Positions 32,645 to 44,792 of a DNA stretch of 64,000 nucleotides are shown piece by piece. The stretch is from GCA-003244245 sp035606945 (GTDB taxonomy: Bacteria; Actinomycetota; Actinomycetes; Mycobacteriales; Pseudonocardiaceae). The notes under the pieces are model-generated. The model saw only the letters and a list, made by a program, of their open reading frames with translations. It was not told where the DNA came from and did no database searches. The stretch's first letter is position 1. Every line of letters begins with the position of its first letter. The position numbers and the translations under genes were made by a program. The stretch lies in assembly GCA_035606945.1 (NCBI GenBank), contig DATNDR010000084.1:1-64000 (forward strand), read 5' to 3'.

Positions 32645-35326
32645 GTGACGATTCACCCACCGCGGCTGCTGCTGCTCGATGGTCACTCGCTGGCCTACCG
32701 GGCGTTCTTTGCGCTGCCAGCGGAGAATTTCCGCACTTCAACTGGGCAGACCACCAACGCGGTGTACGGCTTCACCTCAATGCTGATCAACCTGCTCCGC
32801 GATGAGCAACCCAGCCATGTCGCCGCCGCGTTCGACGTCTCACGCAAGACCTTCCGGGCCGAGGCGTATGCGCCGTACAAGGCCAATCGCAGCACCACGC
32901 CGGACGAGTTTCGTGGTCAGGTGTCCCTGATCCAGGACGTGCTCGCCACCTTGAAGATCCCGGTACTCACCCTGGAGAACTACGAAGCCGACGACCTCAT
33001 CGCGACCCTGGTCACCCGGGCCGAGCCGGCGGGTTTCGAGGTACTGGTCTGCACCGGTGATCGGGACACCCTGCAGCTGGTCAGCGACCAGGTGACGGTC
33101 CTCTACCCGCGCAAAGGTGTCTCGGATCTGACCCGGTTCACCCCCGCGGAGGTCGCCGAGCGCTACGGCCTGACCCCACAGCAGTATCCCGACTATGCGG
33201 CGCTACGCGGTGATCCCTCGGACAACCTGCCCGGTATTCCCGGAGTGGGAGAAAAGACCGCGGCGAAGTGGGTGCGGGAATTCGGTTCGCTGGACTCCCT
33301 GATCGACCGGGTGGACGAGGTCAAGGGCAAGGCGGGCGACGCGCTGCGCGACAACCTCGCCTCAGTGCTGCTCAACCGCCGGCTCACCGAGCTGGTCCGC
33401 AACGTCGACATCCCCGAGCAACCAGCCGATCTGGTACTCAAACCGTGGGACCGCGACGCAGTGCACCGGCTGTTCGACGAGCTGGAGTTCCGGGTGCTGC
33501 GCGACAGGCTGTTCGCCACGCTGAGCACCCCCGAACCCGAGGCCGAGGAGGGCTTCGAGGTGCGCGGCGGGGTGATCGAGGCGGGCGGGTTGGCGGCCTG
33601 GCTGACGGCACACGCCGACGGCGGGCGCCGGACCGGGCTCGCCTTCCGCGGCAGCTGGGCGAGGGGAGTCGGCGACCTGGAGAGCCTGGCCCTGGCCACC
33701 CCCGACGGCGACGGTGGCTACCTCGATCCACGCGCGTTGAGTCCCGACGACGAGCGGGCGCTGGCGCAGTGGCTGGCCGACCCGGCCGTCCCCAAATCCG
33801 CGCACGACGCCAAACCGCTGCTGCACGCGTTGCGGGCCCGCGGCATCACCCTGGCCGGACTGACCAGCGATACCGCGCTGGCCGCCTACCTGGTGCGACC
33901 CGGCCAGCGTTCCTTTGACCTCGCTGACCTGGTGCTGCGGTACCTGGGCAGGGAACTGCGGGTGGAATCCAGCGAGACTGGCCAACCGAGCCTGTTCGAG
34001 GACGAGGACACCGCCGCGCGGGTGGCCGACGAAATCATGCGCGCTCGTGCGGTAGCCGAACTGGCTGAGGCGCTGGACGCCGAGCTGGACCGGATAGCGG
34101 GCCGGTCCCTGCTCGCCGACCTGGAGTTGCCGCTGCTCGCCGTGCTGGCCGAGCTGGAAGCCGCCGGCATCGCGGTCGACGGCGACGTGCTTGCCGAGTT
34201 GGAAGTCGGTTTCGCAGCCGCGGTGAAGCAGGCCGAGCAAGACTGCTTCGGGGTGATCGGCCGTGAGGTGAACCTGGGCTCGCCCAAACAGTTGCAGGTC
34301 GTGCTGTTCGACGAGCTGGGCATGCCGAAGACCAAGCGCACCAAGACCGGTTACACCACCGACGCCGACGCGCTGCAGACGCTGTATGAGTCGACCGGGC
34401 ACCCGTTGCTGGCCCATCTGCTCGCGCACCGCGACGCGACCCGGCTCAAGACCACGGTGGACGGGCTGCTGAAAACCGTCGCCGACGACGGGCGGATTCA
34501 CACCACCTACAACCAGACGATTGCCGCTACGGGACGGCTGTCGTCCACCGAACCGAACCTGCAGAACATCCCGATCCGTACCGAGTCCGGGCGTCGAATC
34601 CGCACGGCGTTCGTGGTCGGCCCGGGCTATTCGGAGCTGATGACGGCTGACTACAGCCAGATCGAGATGCGGATCATGGCGCACCTGTCCGAGGACACCG
34701 CGCTGATCGACGCTTTCACCTCGGGCCATGACTTTCACGCCGCCACCGCCGCCCGGGTGTTCGCGGTGGACGCGACGGCGGTCACCGGGGAGCAGCGCGC
34801 CAAGATCAAGGCGATGAATTACGGATTGGCCTACGGCCTGTCCGCCTTCGGCCTGTCCGCCCAGTTGCGCATTTCCACCGAAGAAGCACGCGAGCTGATG
34901 GACGAGTACTTCGACCGCTTCGGTGGAGTCCGGACCTACCTGCGCTCAATCGTGGACAAGGCGCGGGTGGACGGCTACACCGCCACCATCATGGGGCGGC
35001 GACGCTACCTACCCGACCTGGTCAGTGATAACCGGCAGCGTCGCGAGATGGCTGAACGGATGGCGCTCAACGCGCCGATCCAGGGCAGCGCTGCAGACAT
35101 CATCAAAGTCGCCATGCTCGGCGTCGCTCGGGCGCTGCGGGCCGAAGGGCTGCGTTCCCGCGTACTGCTGCAGGTGCATGATGAGCTGGTCCTGGAAGTC
35201 GCCGACGACGAGCGGATTGCCCTGGAAGCCCTGGTACGCCGGGAGATGGCGTCGGCGTATGCCTTACGGGTACCGCTGGAGGTATCGGTAGGAGTCGGCC
35301 GGAGCTGGGACGACGCAGCGCACTGA
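32645..35326 (+). CDS. polA: DNA polymerase I
   Basis: An 893-residue protein from a GTG at 32645. The N-terminal 5'-3' exonuclease (LLLLDGHSLAYRAFFAL, YEADDLIATL, GDRDTLQL, GDPSDNLPGIPGVGEKTA) occupies about 1-300. The middle domain (about 310-480) lacks the DEDD residues of a proofreading exonuclease, as in mycobacterial PolA. The polymerase domain shows RLSSTEPNLQNIPIRT, DYSQIEMRIMAHLSED, KIKAMNYGLAYGLSAFGLS and QVHDELVLEV. It repairs gaps and removes RNA primers. It is convergent with the methyltransferase, nine bases away. Confidence 0.97.
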   Translation: MTIHPPRLLLLDGHSLAYRAFFALPAENFRTSTGQTTNAVYGFTSMLINLLRDEQPSHVAAAFDVSRKTFRAEAYAPYKANRSTTPDEFRGQVSLIQDVLATLKIPVLTLENYEADDLIATLVTRAEPAGFEVLVCTGDRDTLQLVSDQVTVLYPRKGVSDLTRFTPAEVAERYGLTPQQYPDYAALRGDPSDNLPGIPGVGEKTAAKWVREFGSLDSLIDRVDEVKGKAGDALRDNLASVLLNRRLTELVRNVDIPEQPADLVLKPWDRDAVHRLFDELEFRVLRDRLFATLSTPEPEAEEGFEVRGGVIEAGGLAAWLTAHADGGRRTGLAFRGSWARGVGDLESLALATPDGDGGYLDPRALSPDDERALAQWLADPAVPKSAHDAKPLLHALRARGITLAGLTSDTALAAYLVRPGQRSFDLADLVLRYLGRELRVESSETGQPSLFEDEDTAARVADEIMRARAVAELAEALDAELDRIAGRSLLADLELPLLAVLAELEAAGIAVDGDVLAELEVGFAAAVKQAEQDCFGVIGREVNLGSPKQLQVVLFDELGMPKTKRTKTGYTTDADALQTLYESTGHPLLAHLLAHRDATRLKTTVDGLLKTVADDGRIHTTYNQTIAATGRLSSTEPNLQNIPIRTESGRRIRTAFVVGPGYSELMTADYSQIEMRIMAHLSEDTALIDAFTSGHDFHAATAARVFAVDATAVTGEQRAKIKAMNYGLAYGLSAFGLSAQLRISTEEARELMDEYFDRFGGVRTYLRSIVDKARVDGYTATIMGRRRYLPDLVSDNRQRREMAERMALNAPIQGSAADIIKVAMLGVARALRAEGLRSRVLLQVHDELVLEVADDERIALEALVRREMASAYALRVPLEVSVGVGRSWDDAAH

Positions 35327-35335
35327 CGACGCCGG

Positions 35336-36199
35336 TCAACGACGGCGGCAGCAGAAAATGGCGGTTCCGGGGTACAGCGCACCCCGTAGCGGGCTCCACT
35401 GACCCCAATTCCGGTTCAGGCCCGGCGGCCATAGCGGCTCGACCAGGTCTTCCAGCGTCAGCCCGGCGGCGACGATTTCCCGGACCCGGTCGCCGAGAGT
35501 GCGGTGGTGCTCCACATATGTGGGTTGCCCGGCGCTGTCCACCTCGACGTAGGGGGTGCGGTCGAAGTACGACTGCGTCACGGTCAAACCGGCTTCCCCA
35601 GGGTCATCGGGGAAGATCCAGCGCAACGGATGGGTGACCGCGAAGACCCACCGACCGCCGGGCCGGAGCACCCGCGCGACCTCTCGCATCACCGCCGCCG
35701 AGTCCGCGACGAACGGCACCGCGCCGAACGCCGAGCACGCCACATCGAAACTGCCGTCGGCGAAAGGCAAGTGCGTGGCGTCGGCCTGCACCAGTGGGAC
35801 GCAGATCCCGGTTTCCCGTGCCGCGTCCACCGCATGACGAAGCATTTCCGCCGACAGATCCAGGCCGACGACCAGCGCGCCCTGATCAGCCAGCCAGCGT
35901 GCACACGGCGCCGATCCGCAACCGACCTCGAGCACCCACCGACCCGTCACCTCGCCCAGCAAGCCGGCGTCCGACTCGCGCAGTCCCTCGGGGCACCACA
36001 GAAAGTCCACCAGGCCGAGAAAATCGCCGTGTTCGGCGAGGTAGTCCTCGGCGTCGGCATCCCACCAACGGCGGTTGGCCGCCACCGTATCTGCCTCGCT
36101 GACCTCCCGCTTCACCACGCCAACAGTGCCCAGTGCTACCTCGGCAGCTCGGTCGCCCGGCCCGTGCTCGGGCCACCCGGATTGCCGCGCGTCTGTCAC
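35336..36199 (-). CDS. SAM-dependent methyltransferase
   Basis: A 287-residue class I methyltransferase. Motif I is VLEVGCGSAPCARWL near residue 90, then VGLDLSAEML, DATHLPFADGSFDVACS and LRPGGRWVFAVTHPLRW. The N-terminal NRRWWDADAEDYLAEHGDFLG is characteristic of an actinobacterial group found beside polA/rpsA. Substrate is unknown. GTG at 36199. Confidence 0.88.
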   Translation of the reverse strand: MTDARQSGWPEHGPGDRAAEVALGTVGVVKREVSEADTVAANRRWWDADAEDYLAEHGDFLGLVDFLWCPEGLRESDAGLLGEVTGRWVLEVGCGSAPCARWLADQGALVVGLDLSAEMLRHAVDAARETGICVPLVQADATHLPFADGSFDVACSAFGAVPFVADSAAVMREVARVLRPGGRWVFAVTHPLRWIFPDDPGEAGLTVTQSYFDRTPYVEVDSAGQPTYVEHHRTLGDRVREIVAAGLTLEDLVEPLWPPGLNRNWGQWSPLRGALYPGTAIFCCRRR

Positions 36200-36245
36200 T
36201 GAGGAAGTCTCTCACCTAGCAGCCGGCGCACTCCGAGGGTCGAGT

Positions 36246-36275
36246 TTGCTGCTCTGACTCCCACCTGGGTAGGAT
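36246..36275 (+). promoter_or_regulatory. Possible housekeeping promoter of rpsA
   Basis: TTGCTG (36246-36251), 18 bases, TAGGAT (36270-36275), about 180 bases before the rpsA start. This is a weak match; the remaining leader to 36458 shows no other clear element. Confidence 0.22.
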
Positions 36276-36458
36276 CGAATTGCGCTGTGGCTGCCTGCTG
36301 CCCGGGTTGTCCTGTTGCCCAGTAGTCCGGGTATGGATGATCCGTCGCGGTACGCTAATCAGTGCGGCTTCACACCTGCAGCATCACACCCAAAGCACTG
36401 TCACCACAGTTAACACCACAACACCACTCGACCCTATCCCTTCGGAGCAACCCACCGC

Positions 36459-37928
36459 ATGTCCACCGACACCACCACCGCCCCGACCACCCAACAGGTC
36501 GCAATCAACGACGTCGGGACGGAGGAGGACTTCCTCGCCGCCATCGACAAGACCATCAAGTACTTCAACGATGGCGATATCGTCGAAGGCACCATCGTCA
36601 AAGTCGACCGTGACGAGGTCCTGCTCGACATCGGCTATAAGACCGAGGGCGTGATTCCGTCCCGGGAACTGTCCATCAAACACGACGTCGACCCGGCTGA
36701 AGTCGTGTCGGTGGGCGACGAGGTGGAGGCCCTCGTTCTCCAGAAGGAGGACAAGGAAGGCCGGCTCATTTTGTCCAAGAAGCGCGCCCAGTACGAGCGC
36801 GCCTGGGGCAATATCGAGACCCTCAAGGAAAACGAAGAGCCGGTGCGCGGCACCGTCATCGAGGTGGTGAAGGGTGGCCTGATCCTCGACATCGGGCTGC
36901 GCGGATTCCTGCCGGCCTCGCTGGTCGAGATGCGGCGAGTCCGCGATCTGCAGCCCTACGTAGGTCGCGAGCTCGAGGCCAAGATCATCGAGTTGGACAA
37001 GAACCGCAACAACGTGGTGCTGTCCCGGCGGGCGTGGCTCGAGCAGACCCAATCCGAGGTGCGCAGCGAGTTCCTCCACCAGTTGGCCAAGGGCCAGGTG
37101 CGCAAGGGTGTGGTGTCCTCGATCGTGAATTTCGGTGCCTTCGTGGACCTCGGTGGAGTGGACGGCCTGGTGCACGTCTCCGAGTTGTCCTGGAAGCACA
37201 TCGATCACCCCAGCGAGGTTGTCGAGGTCGGCCAGGAAGTCACCGTCGAGGTGCTCGATGTCGACTTGGACCGCGAGCGGGTGTCGCTGTCGCTCAAGGC
37301 CACCCAGGAAGACCCGTGGCGGCAGTTCGCCCGGACTCACCAGATCGGCCAGATCGTGCCCGGCAAGGTCACCAAGCTGGTGCCCTTCGGCGCGTTCGTC
37401 CGGGTCGAGGAGGGCATCGAGGGTCTGGTACACATCTCGGAACTGTCGGTGCGGCACGTGGAGATCCCCGAGCAGGTTGTGCAGGTCGGCGATGACGTAA
37501 TGGTCAAGGTCATCGACATCGACCTGGATCGCCGGCGGATCTCGCTGTCGCTCAAGCAGGCCAACGAGGGGCTGTCCCCGGATATGGAGTTCGACCCCAC
37601 GCAGTACGGCATGACCGCCGAGTACGACAGCGAGGGCAACTACATCTACCCGGAGGGCTTCGACCCGGAGACCAACGACTGGCTCGAGGGCTACGACAAG
37701 CAGCGCCAGGAGTGGGAGCGCGCCTACGCCGAGGCTCAGGTCCGCTTCGAGCAGCACCGCAAGCAGGTCACCAAGGCGTCGGAGGCTGAGTCGGAGGCTG
37801 CCGAGGACCAGAATTACTCCTCGGCGGCAGCTGCCGAGGCGCCCACTCCCAGTGACACCGGGTCGGGATCGCTCGCCAGTGATGAGCAGCTCGCGGCGCT
37901 ACGAGAGAAGCTGTCCGGCGGCGTGTAG
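36459..37928 (+). CDS. rpsA: 30S ribosomal protein S1
   Basis: A 489-residue protein with four S1 RNA-binding repeats at about 35-105 (VEGTIVKVDRDEVLLDIGYKTEG), 120-190 (VRGTVIEVVKGGLILDIGLRG), 205-280 (RKGVVSSIVNFGAFVDLGGVDG) and 290-365 (VPGKVTKLVPFGAFVRVEEG). An acidic, unordered C-terminal tail (SEAESEAAEDQ) follows. Length and four-repeat layout are those of actinobacterial S1. It recruits mRNA to the 30S subunit. Confidence 0.97.
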   Translation: MSTDTTTAPTTQQVAINDVGTEEDFLAAIDKTIKYFNDGDIVEGTIVKVDRDEVLLDIGYKTEGVIPSRELSIKHDVDPAEVVSVGDEVEALVLQKEDKEGRLILSKKRAQYERAWGNIETLKENEEPVRGTVIEVVKGGLILDIGLRGFLPASLVEMRRVRDLQPYVGRELEAKIIELDKNRNNVVLSRRAWLEQTQSEVRSEFLHQLAKGQVRKGVVSSIVNFGAFVDLGGVDGLVHVSELSWKHIDHPSEVVEVGQEVTVEVLDVDLDRERVSLSLKATQEDPWRQFARTHQIGQIVPGKVTKLVPFGAFVRVEEGIEGLVHISELSVRHVEIPEQVVQVGDDVMVKVIDIDLDRRRISLSLKQANEGLSPDMEFDPTQYGMTAEYDSEGNYIYPEGFDPETNDWLEGYDKQRQEWERAYAEAQVRFEQHRKQVTKASEAESEAAEDQNYSSAAAAEAPTPSDTGSGSLASDEQLAALREKLSGGV

Positions 37929-37949
37929 CTGTCGCGCCCGCATGGCCCG

Positions 37950-39131
37950 ATGCTGCGGGTAGGACTGACCGGAGGGATCGGGTCCGGTAAGTCGATGGTC
38001 GCTGCCCGCCTCGCGCAATGCGGGGCGTGGATCATCGACTCGGACCGGATCGCCCGCGAAGTCCTCGAGTTCGGTACTCCGGGGTTGCGTGCGGTCGTCG
38101 ACGAGTTCGGGGACCAGATCCTCGCCGAGGACGGCACGCTGGACCGGCCGGCGCTGGCGGCACGGGTGTTCGACGACGCCGGCGCCCGGGGTCGGCTCAA
38201 CGCCATCGTGCACCCGCTGGTCGCGGCCCGCTCCGCGGAGCTGGCCGCGGCCGCACCGCCCGACGCCATCGTGGTTCACGACATCCCACTACTGGTCGAG
38301 AACGAGATGGCAGCCCGGTTCCCGCTGGTGGTGGTGGTGCACGCGGACGCCGCGGTCCGGCTGCGCCGGCTGGTCGAGCAACGCGGGATGGCCCAGCCGG
38401 ATGCCGCCGCGCGGATCGCGGCGCAGGCCACCGACGCGCAGCGCCAGGCAGTCGCGGACGTGTGGCTCGACAACAGCGGGAGTCCGGACCACACGTTCGC
38501 GGCGGTGGATCGGTTGTGGGCGCAGCGACTGGTGTCCTTCGAAGCCAACCTGCGACACCATAGCCCGGCCCCACGCCCGAGAAGCCCGGTCGTGGTGGCG
38601 CCGGATCCCAGCTGGCCGCCTCAGGCGCGACGGATGATTTCCCGGATCGCCGTGGTGACAGGTGCGCGTGCGCACCGGATTGATCACATCGGCTCGACGG
38701 CGGTCCCCGGCCTGGATGCCGAGGAGGTGCTGGACCTGCAAGTCGTTGTCAGTGATCTGGACATGGCCGCCCGCATCGCCGACGAGCTCATCGCAGCAGG
38801 TCTGGTGAGCCGGCACGGCCGTTGGTGCGATAGCACCCGCGACGGCACCGTCTGGGACAAGGCCATGGCGGCCAACGCCGATCCGGCCCGAGCCGTCAAC
38901 TGTCACATCCGGCCCGCCGAATCCCCCGCCTGGCGGGAGGCGCTGCTACTGCGGGGCTGGCTGCGCGCTCACCCATCCGATGCCGGTGACTACGGTCGGC
39001 TCAAGCATCGGCTTGCGGCACGGCCATGGGACAGCATCGACGCCTACGCCGAGGCCAAGACCTCTTTCATCCGCAGCGCACTGGACCGGGCGCAGCAGTG
39101 GGCGCAGCGCACCGGCTGGCAGATGGTCTGA
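37950..39131 (+). CDS. coaE: Dephospho-CoA kinase fused to GrpB (UPF0157) domain
   Basis: A 393-residue protein. Residues 1-200 are the kinase that makes CoA from dephospho-CoA: P-loop GLTGGIGSGKS at the N-terminus, WIIDSDRIAREVLE, the lid RLRRLVEQRGM. Residues from about 210 are a GrpB/UPF0157 domain of the nucleotidyltransferase fold (RIDHIGSTAVPGLDAEEVLDLQV, DKAMAANADPARAVNCHI). The same fusion is known in mycobacterial CoaE. Confidence 0.96.
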   Translation: MLRVGLTGGIGSGKSMVAARLAQCGAWIIDSDRIAREVLEFGTPGLRAVVDEFGDQILAEDGTLDRPALAARVFDDAGARGRLNAIVHPLVAARSAELAAAAPPDAIVVHDIPLLVENEMAARFPLVVVVHADAAVRLRRLVEQRGMAQPDAAARIAAQATDAQRQAVADVWLDNSGSPDHTFAAVDRLWAQRLVSFEANLRHHSPAPRPRSPVVVAPDPSWPPQARRMISRIAVVTGARAHRIDHIGSTAVPGLDAEEVLDLQVVVSDLDMAARIADELIAAGLVSRHGRWCDSTRDGTVWDKAMAANADPARAVNCHIRPAESPAWREALLLRGWLRAHPSDAGDYGRLKHRLAARPWDSIDAYAEAKTSFIRSALDRAQQWAQRTGWQMV

Positions 39132-39138
39132 AGGCAGG

Positions 39139-39687
39139 TCAGCGTCGGCTCCAGGTCAGCGACATTCCCACCGTAGACAGCCAACGCTCCAAGAAGTAGC
39201 CGTGGCGAGCCAAACCGTCCACGGTCCGGTAGGTGGTAGTCAGGGCGCCCTGCGCGGTGACCGGATCGAGCAGGCCGGCGAGGACCGCGTCGAGCAACTC
39301 GTCGGTGTCGACCACGTCCACCCCGCGGCCGGGGCGCACGATGAGATCCAGGTAATGGTCTTCGGTGCGCCAGCAGCGAGTATCGATGTCGATGCGGACG
39401 ACATCGATGTAGAAGTGGTCCTGCCACTCATGGCCGGCCGAATAGCACCAGTCAGTGATCCGCAACCCCAGCTCAGGTAGCAGCCAGGATTCCAGCGAGC
39501 GGATGGACCGGTGATCGATGACGTCGCGGGCAAGGTAGAGACCGAACGGCTCGAGACGGTATTCGCGGACCGCGCGGACGATACCCTTCGGGTCGGTGTT
39601 GGTCATCGCCTCCAGATCGAAGATCTCGGTCTTGGGAGGATGGATGTGCGGGGCGGTCTCGGCTTCCAATCCGCGCGGAGCCGTCAT
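39139..39687 (-). CDS. DUF402 domain protein
   Basis: A 182-residue protein from the ATG at 39687. DUF402 hallmarks are visible near the centre: WQDHFYIDVVRIDID, EDHYLDLIVRPGRGVDVVDTDEL, then LTTTYRTVDGLA. Relatives include Rv1632c, at the same place between coaE and uvrB in M. tuberculosis, and the nucleoside diphosphatase family. Activity here is not known. Confidence 0.85.
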   Translation of the reverse strand: MTAPRGLEAETAPHIHPPKTEIFDLEAMTNTDPKGIVRAVREYRLEPFGLYLARDVIDHRSIRSLESWLLPELGLRITDWCYSAGHEWQDHFYIDVVRIDIDTRCWRTEDHYLDLIVRPGRGVDVVDTDELLDAVLAGLLDPVTAQGALTTTYRTVDGLARHGYFLERWLSTVGMSLTWSRR

Positions 39688-39739
39688 AGCGCTCGACCTT
39701 ACGGTAATGCCGGGCGTCCATCCGGGGGCTCCCCCTGGC

Positions 39740-40081
39740 AGCGCATGCCCCCGCTCGACCACGCCACGATCTTCCAGGCGACGGACAACACGCTCACCCT
39801 CGAGGAATTGCGGCAGAGCACGATCCGGGTTGCGGGCACCGATTTCGGCATGTACGACCCGCGGCATCTCTGGACACAGCGGCCCGTCCAGAGTGGCAGG
39901 GCGTCGAGGCCGTGCTGCTGCGGCCCGACGGGCATATCGGTTGGGTCGACATCGGGCCGGATACCTCGGCGGAATCCGCGGCAAGCCTGCGACGAGTGCT
40001 TGCCGGGTGGCTCGACGCGATGCCCACCGCGTGGTTCGGGTCCGGCGCAGACTGTCAGAGTGGCCGCCTACCCTCGAGGGC

Positions 40082-40084
<3 letters not shown>
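39740..40084 (+). pseudogene. Remnant of an FAD-dependent aromatic monooxygenase
   Basis: Two pieces in different frames resemble one PheA/TfdB-type hydroxylase. The first (about 39760-39890) encodes LTLEELRQSTIRVAGTDFGMYDPRHLW, cf. the usual 'TLEELR...GTDFG..P.W' block. The second (about 39885-40080) encodes WQGVEAVLLRPDGHIGWVD, LRRVLAGWLDAMPTAWFG, the usual C-terminus. The central FAD-binding segment (GDAAH) is missing between them. The frame change and deletion show decay. Confidence 0.55.
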
Positions 40085-42253
<2,169 letters not shown>

Positions 42254-42338
42254 TAGGCCGCCCGTCAAGTACCGCCAACCCCCGGTCCCGGCGCCGCTAA
42301 CCACAGCCAACCCAGCCAATCACTGCGCGGACACCAGC

Positions 42339-42353
42339 GCGTGGCGGCCACGC
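42339..42353. terminator. Possible bidirectional hairpin between uvrB and tesB
   Basis: GCGTGG-CGG-CCACGC forms a 6-bp stem with a 3-base loop in the 130-bp gap between the convergent uvrB and tesB genes. It is short and has no T-tract. Confidence 0.3.
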
Positions 42354-42383
42354 ACTTCACGGCGGGTGAGCAACCACCAGCGA

Positions 42384-43313
42384 CTACCGGGGCAGCCGCA
42401 CCACGCCCTCCTGCACCACGCTGGCGATCAATCTGCCATCACGGCTGAAGAACCGTCCGGTCGCCAACCCGCGCCCGCCCGCCGCCGAGGGCGAGGTGTA
42501 GTCGCACAGCACCCAATCGTCGGCCCGGAACGGCCGATGGAACCACATCGCGTGATCCAGGCTGGCGGCCATCACATCTTGACCCAACACGTGACCGTGC
42601 GCGGCGGCCACCGACCCCAGCAGCGTCAGGTCTGAGGCATAGGCAAGCACGCAGACGTGCAGCAAAGGGTCGTCGGGCAACACGCCGTCAGCCCGCATCC
42701 ACAGCTGGTCACACGCCGGCGGCCCGGTCCGCCGCCGCACGCTGGCAGCCCAGATCGGCGGGGTGATGAAGCGCAAGTCGAACGGCCGTGGCACCCGGGT
42801 GAACGGTGCCGGGGCATCGCCGGCGTGTCGGGCCCAGCACGCCCAGTCATCGAGCTGGTCGGGCGGCGGCACCTCGGGCATCTCATCGGCGTGTTCCAGG
42901 CCGACCTCCGGGAGCTGGAACGACGCGGACAACACGAAGATCGCTTCGCCGTGTTGGATCGCCACCACGCGTCGGGTGGTAAACGAGCGCCCGTCCCGGA
43001 TGCGGTCGACGTTGTAGACGATGGGCACCCGGGGATCGCCGGGCCGGACGAAATAGGCGTGCAGCGAGTGCACTCGGCGCTCGACCGGAACGGTGCGGCC
43101 AGCTGCGACCAGCGCCTGGCCGGCCACCTGCCCACCGAATACCCGCAGGTGGGCATGCGTGGGACTGACGCCGCGGAAGATGTTGTCTTCTATGCGTTCG
43201 AGATCCAGCAAGGCCACCAGGCGGTCCAGCACCGGCTGCCCGCGCGGCACACCGTCGGCCGCCCGCGGAGCGTCGTCCCACTGGCGCCGTGCGGCGTCTG
43301 CGGGGTCAGCCAA
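42384..43313 (-). CDS. tesB: Acyl-CoA thioesterase II
   Basis: A 309-residue double-hotdog thioesterase. LDRLVALLDLERIEDNIFRGVSP opens the first hotdog, with FGGQVAGQALVAAG. The second hotdog has LASDLTLLGSVAAAHG-like and SLDHAMWFHRPFRADDWVLCDYTSP. The Asp of SLDHAMWFH corresponds to the catalytic Asp of E. coli TesB. A TTG start at 43313 with GAGGAGG close upstream overlaps the pyk stop by 8 bases. The pair pyk-tesB is conserved in actinobacteria. Confidence 0.93.
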   Translation of the reverse strand: MADPADAARRQWDDAPRAADGVPRGQPVLDRLVALLDLERIEDNIFRGVSPTHAHLRVFGGQVAGQALVAAGRTVPVERRVHSLHAYFVRPGDPRVPIVYNVDRIRDGRSFTTRRVVAIQHGEAIFVLSASFQLPEVGLEHADEMPEVPPPDQLDDWACWARHAGDAPAPFTRVPRPFDLRFITPPIWAASVRRRTGPPACDQLWMRADGVLPDDPLLHVCVLAYASDLTLLGSVAAAHGHVLGQDVMAASLDHAMWFHRPFRADDWVLCDYTSPSAAGGRGLATGRFFSRDGRLIASVVQEGVVRLPR

Positions 43314-44730
43314 GATCCTCCTCGCCCAGGCGGTGCACCCGAATGAGGTTAGTCGAGCCCACCGTGCCGGGCGGGGATCCCGCCACGATCACTACCAGAT
43401 CGCCCCGCTGGTATCGCCCGATCGTCAACATCGCCTGGTCCACCTGGCGGACCATCGCATCGGTGGTCTCCACCCGGTCCACCAGGAACGTTTCGGTTCC
43501 CCAGGTCAAGGTGAGCTGGTTGCGCACGGGGGCTTCCGGGGTGAATGCCAGCAACGGCAGGTGGGTGTGCAGCCGCGCCAGCCGGCGAACGGTGTCACCG
43601 GACTGCGTGAACGCCACCAGCGCCTTGGCCTCGAGCTGCTCGCCGATGTTGCGCGCCGCGTAGGACAGCACACCCCGCTTGGTCCGTGGCACATGGTTGA
43701 GCGGTGGAACATGGTGCGACCCGGTTTCCACGGCCTCCACGATCCGGCTCATTGTTTTCACCGACTCGATCGGGTACCGGCCGACGCTGGTCTCGCCGGA
43801 CAGCATCACCGCGTCGGTGCCGTCGAGCACCGCGTTGGCCACATCGGAGGCCTCCGCCCGGGTCGGCCGGGCGTTGCCGATCATGGAATCGAGCATCTGG
43901 GTCGCCACGATGATCGGCTTGGCGTTTTCCCGGGCGACCTGGATGGCCCGCTTCTGCACTAGCGGCACGTTTTCCAAAGGCAACTCCACGCCCAGGTCGC
44001 CTCGCGCCACCATCACCGCGTCGAAGGCCAGCACGATCGCCTCGAGATTGTCGACCGCCTCGGGTTTCTCCAGCTTGGCGATCACCGGCAGCCGGCCACC
44101 CGGCACTGCATCCATCGTGCGATGCACCAGGTCGATATCGGCCGGTGACCGGACGAACGACAGCGCCACCAGGTCCACCCGCAACCGCAGGGCGAACTCC
44201 AAATCGGCGATGTCCTTGGCGGACAGCGCCGGCACCGACACGTTCATCCCAGGCAGCGACAAGCCCTTGTGGTCGCTGACCACACCACCCTCGATGACTT
44301 CGCAGACCACCTCGGTGTCCTCGACCTTGCGCACCAACAGGGCGATCTTGCCGTCGTCCACCAGTAACGAGTCGCCCTCGCGGGCATCGTTGGCCAACCC
44401 CGCGTACGTGGTCGAGACCCGGTCATGGGTGCCGGGCACGTCCTCGACGGTCACCCGCACCTCGTCGCCGGTGCGCCACTGCACCGGACCGGCCGCGAAC
44501 CGACCCAACCGGATCTTGGGGCCCTGCAGATCGGCCAGGATCCCCACCGCGTGGCCAACCTCGTCGCTGGCCTCCCGAACCATCGAGAAGACCCGTGCAT
44601 GATCCGCATGCGAACCGTGACTGAAGTTGAGGCGAGCAACATCCATCCCGGCCCACACCAACTCCCGGATCCGCTCCGGGGTCGCAGTGACCGGCCCGAT
44701 CGTACAAACGATCTTCGCGCGTCGACTCAT
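43306..44730 (-). CDS. pyk: Pyruvate kinase
   Basis: A 474-residue enzyme of glycolysis (PEP + ADP to pyruvate + ATP). RRAKIVCTIGPVTAT opens the barrel, followed by MDVARLNFSHG, the catalytic Lys in PVIAKLEKPEAVDN, VMVARGDLGVELPLENVPLVQK, and ATQMLDSMI. The C-terminal allosteric domain includes ALVAFTQSGDTVRRLA. The ATG at 44730 is the start that matches the family N-terminus. Confidence 0.97.
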   Translation of the reverse strand: MSRRAKIVCTIGPVTATPERIRELVWAGMDVARLNFSHGSHADHARVFSMVREASDEVGHAVGILADLQGPKIRLGRFAAGPVQWRTGDEVRVTVEDVPGTHDRVSTTYAGLANDAREGDSLLVDDGKIALLVRKVEDTEVVCEVIEGGVVSDHKGLSLPGMNVSVPALSAKDIADLEFALRLRVDLVALSFVRSPADIDLVHRTMDAVPGGRLPVIAKLEKPEAVDNLEAIVLAFDAVMVARGDLGVELPLENVPLVQKRAIQVARENAKPIIVATQMLDSMIGNARPTRAEASDVANAVLDGTDAVMLSGETSVGRYPIESVKTMSRIVEAVETGSHHVPPLNHVPRTKRGVLSYAARNIGEQLEAKALVAFTQSGDTVRRLARLHTHLPLLAFTPEAPVRNQLTLTWGTETFLVDRVETTDAMVRQVDQAMLTIGRYQRGDLVVIVAGSPPGTVGSTNLIRVHRLGEEDLG

Positions 44731-44792
44731 AGTGGGACAGAGTAGCGGTGCATGCGGATCGGTCAGATGGCGCTCAGGTGTCCGGTGGATGT

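Noticed and set aside
33362..34738. 458-codon minus-strand open frame within polA
   Set aside because: Antisense shadow of the polymerase; no ribosome site or recognisable protein.
36384..37757. 457-codon minus-strand open frame within rpsA
   Set aside because: Leu/Val/Asp-rich mirror of S1 repeats; not a gene.
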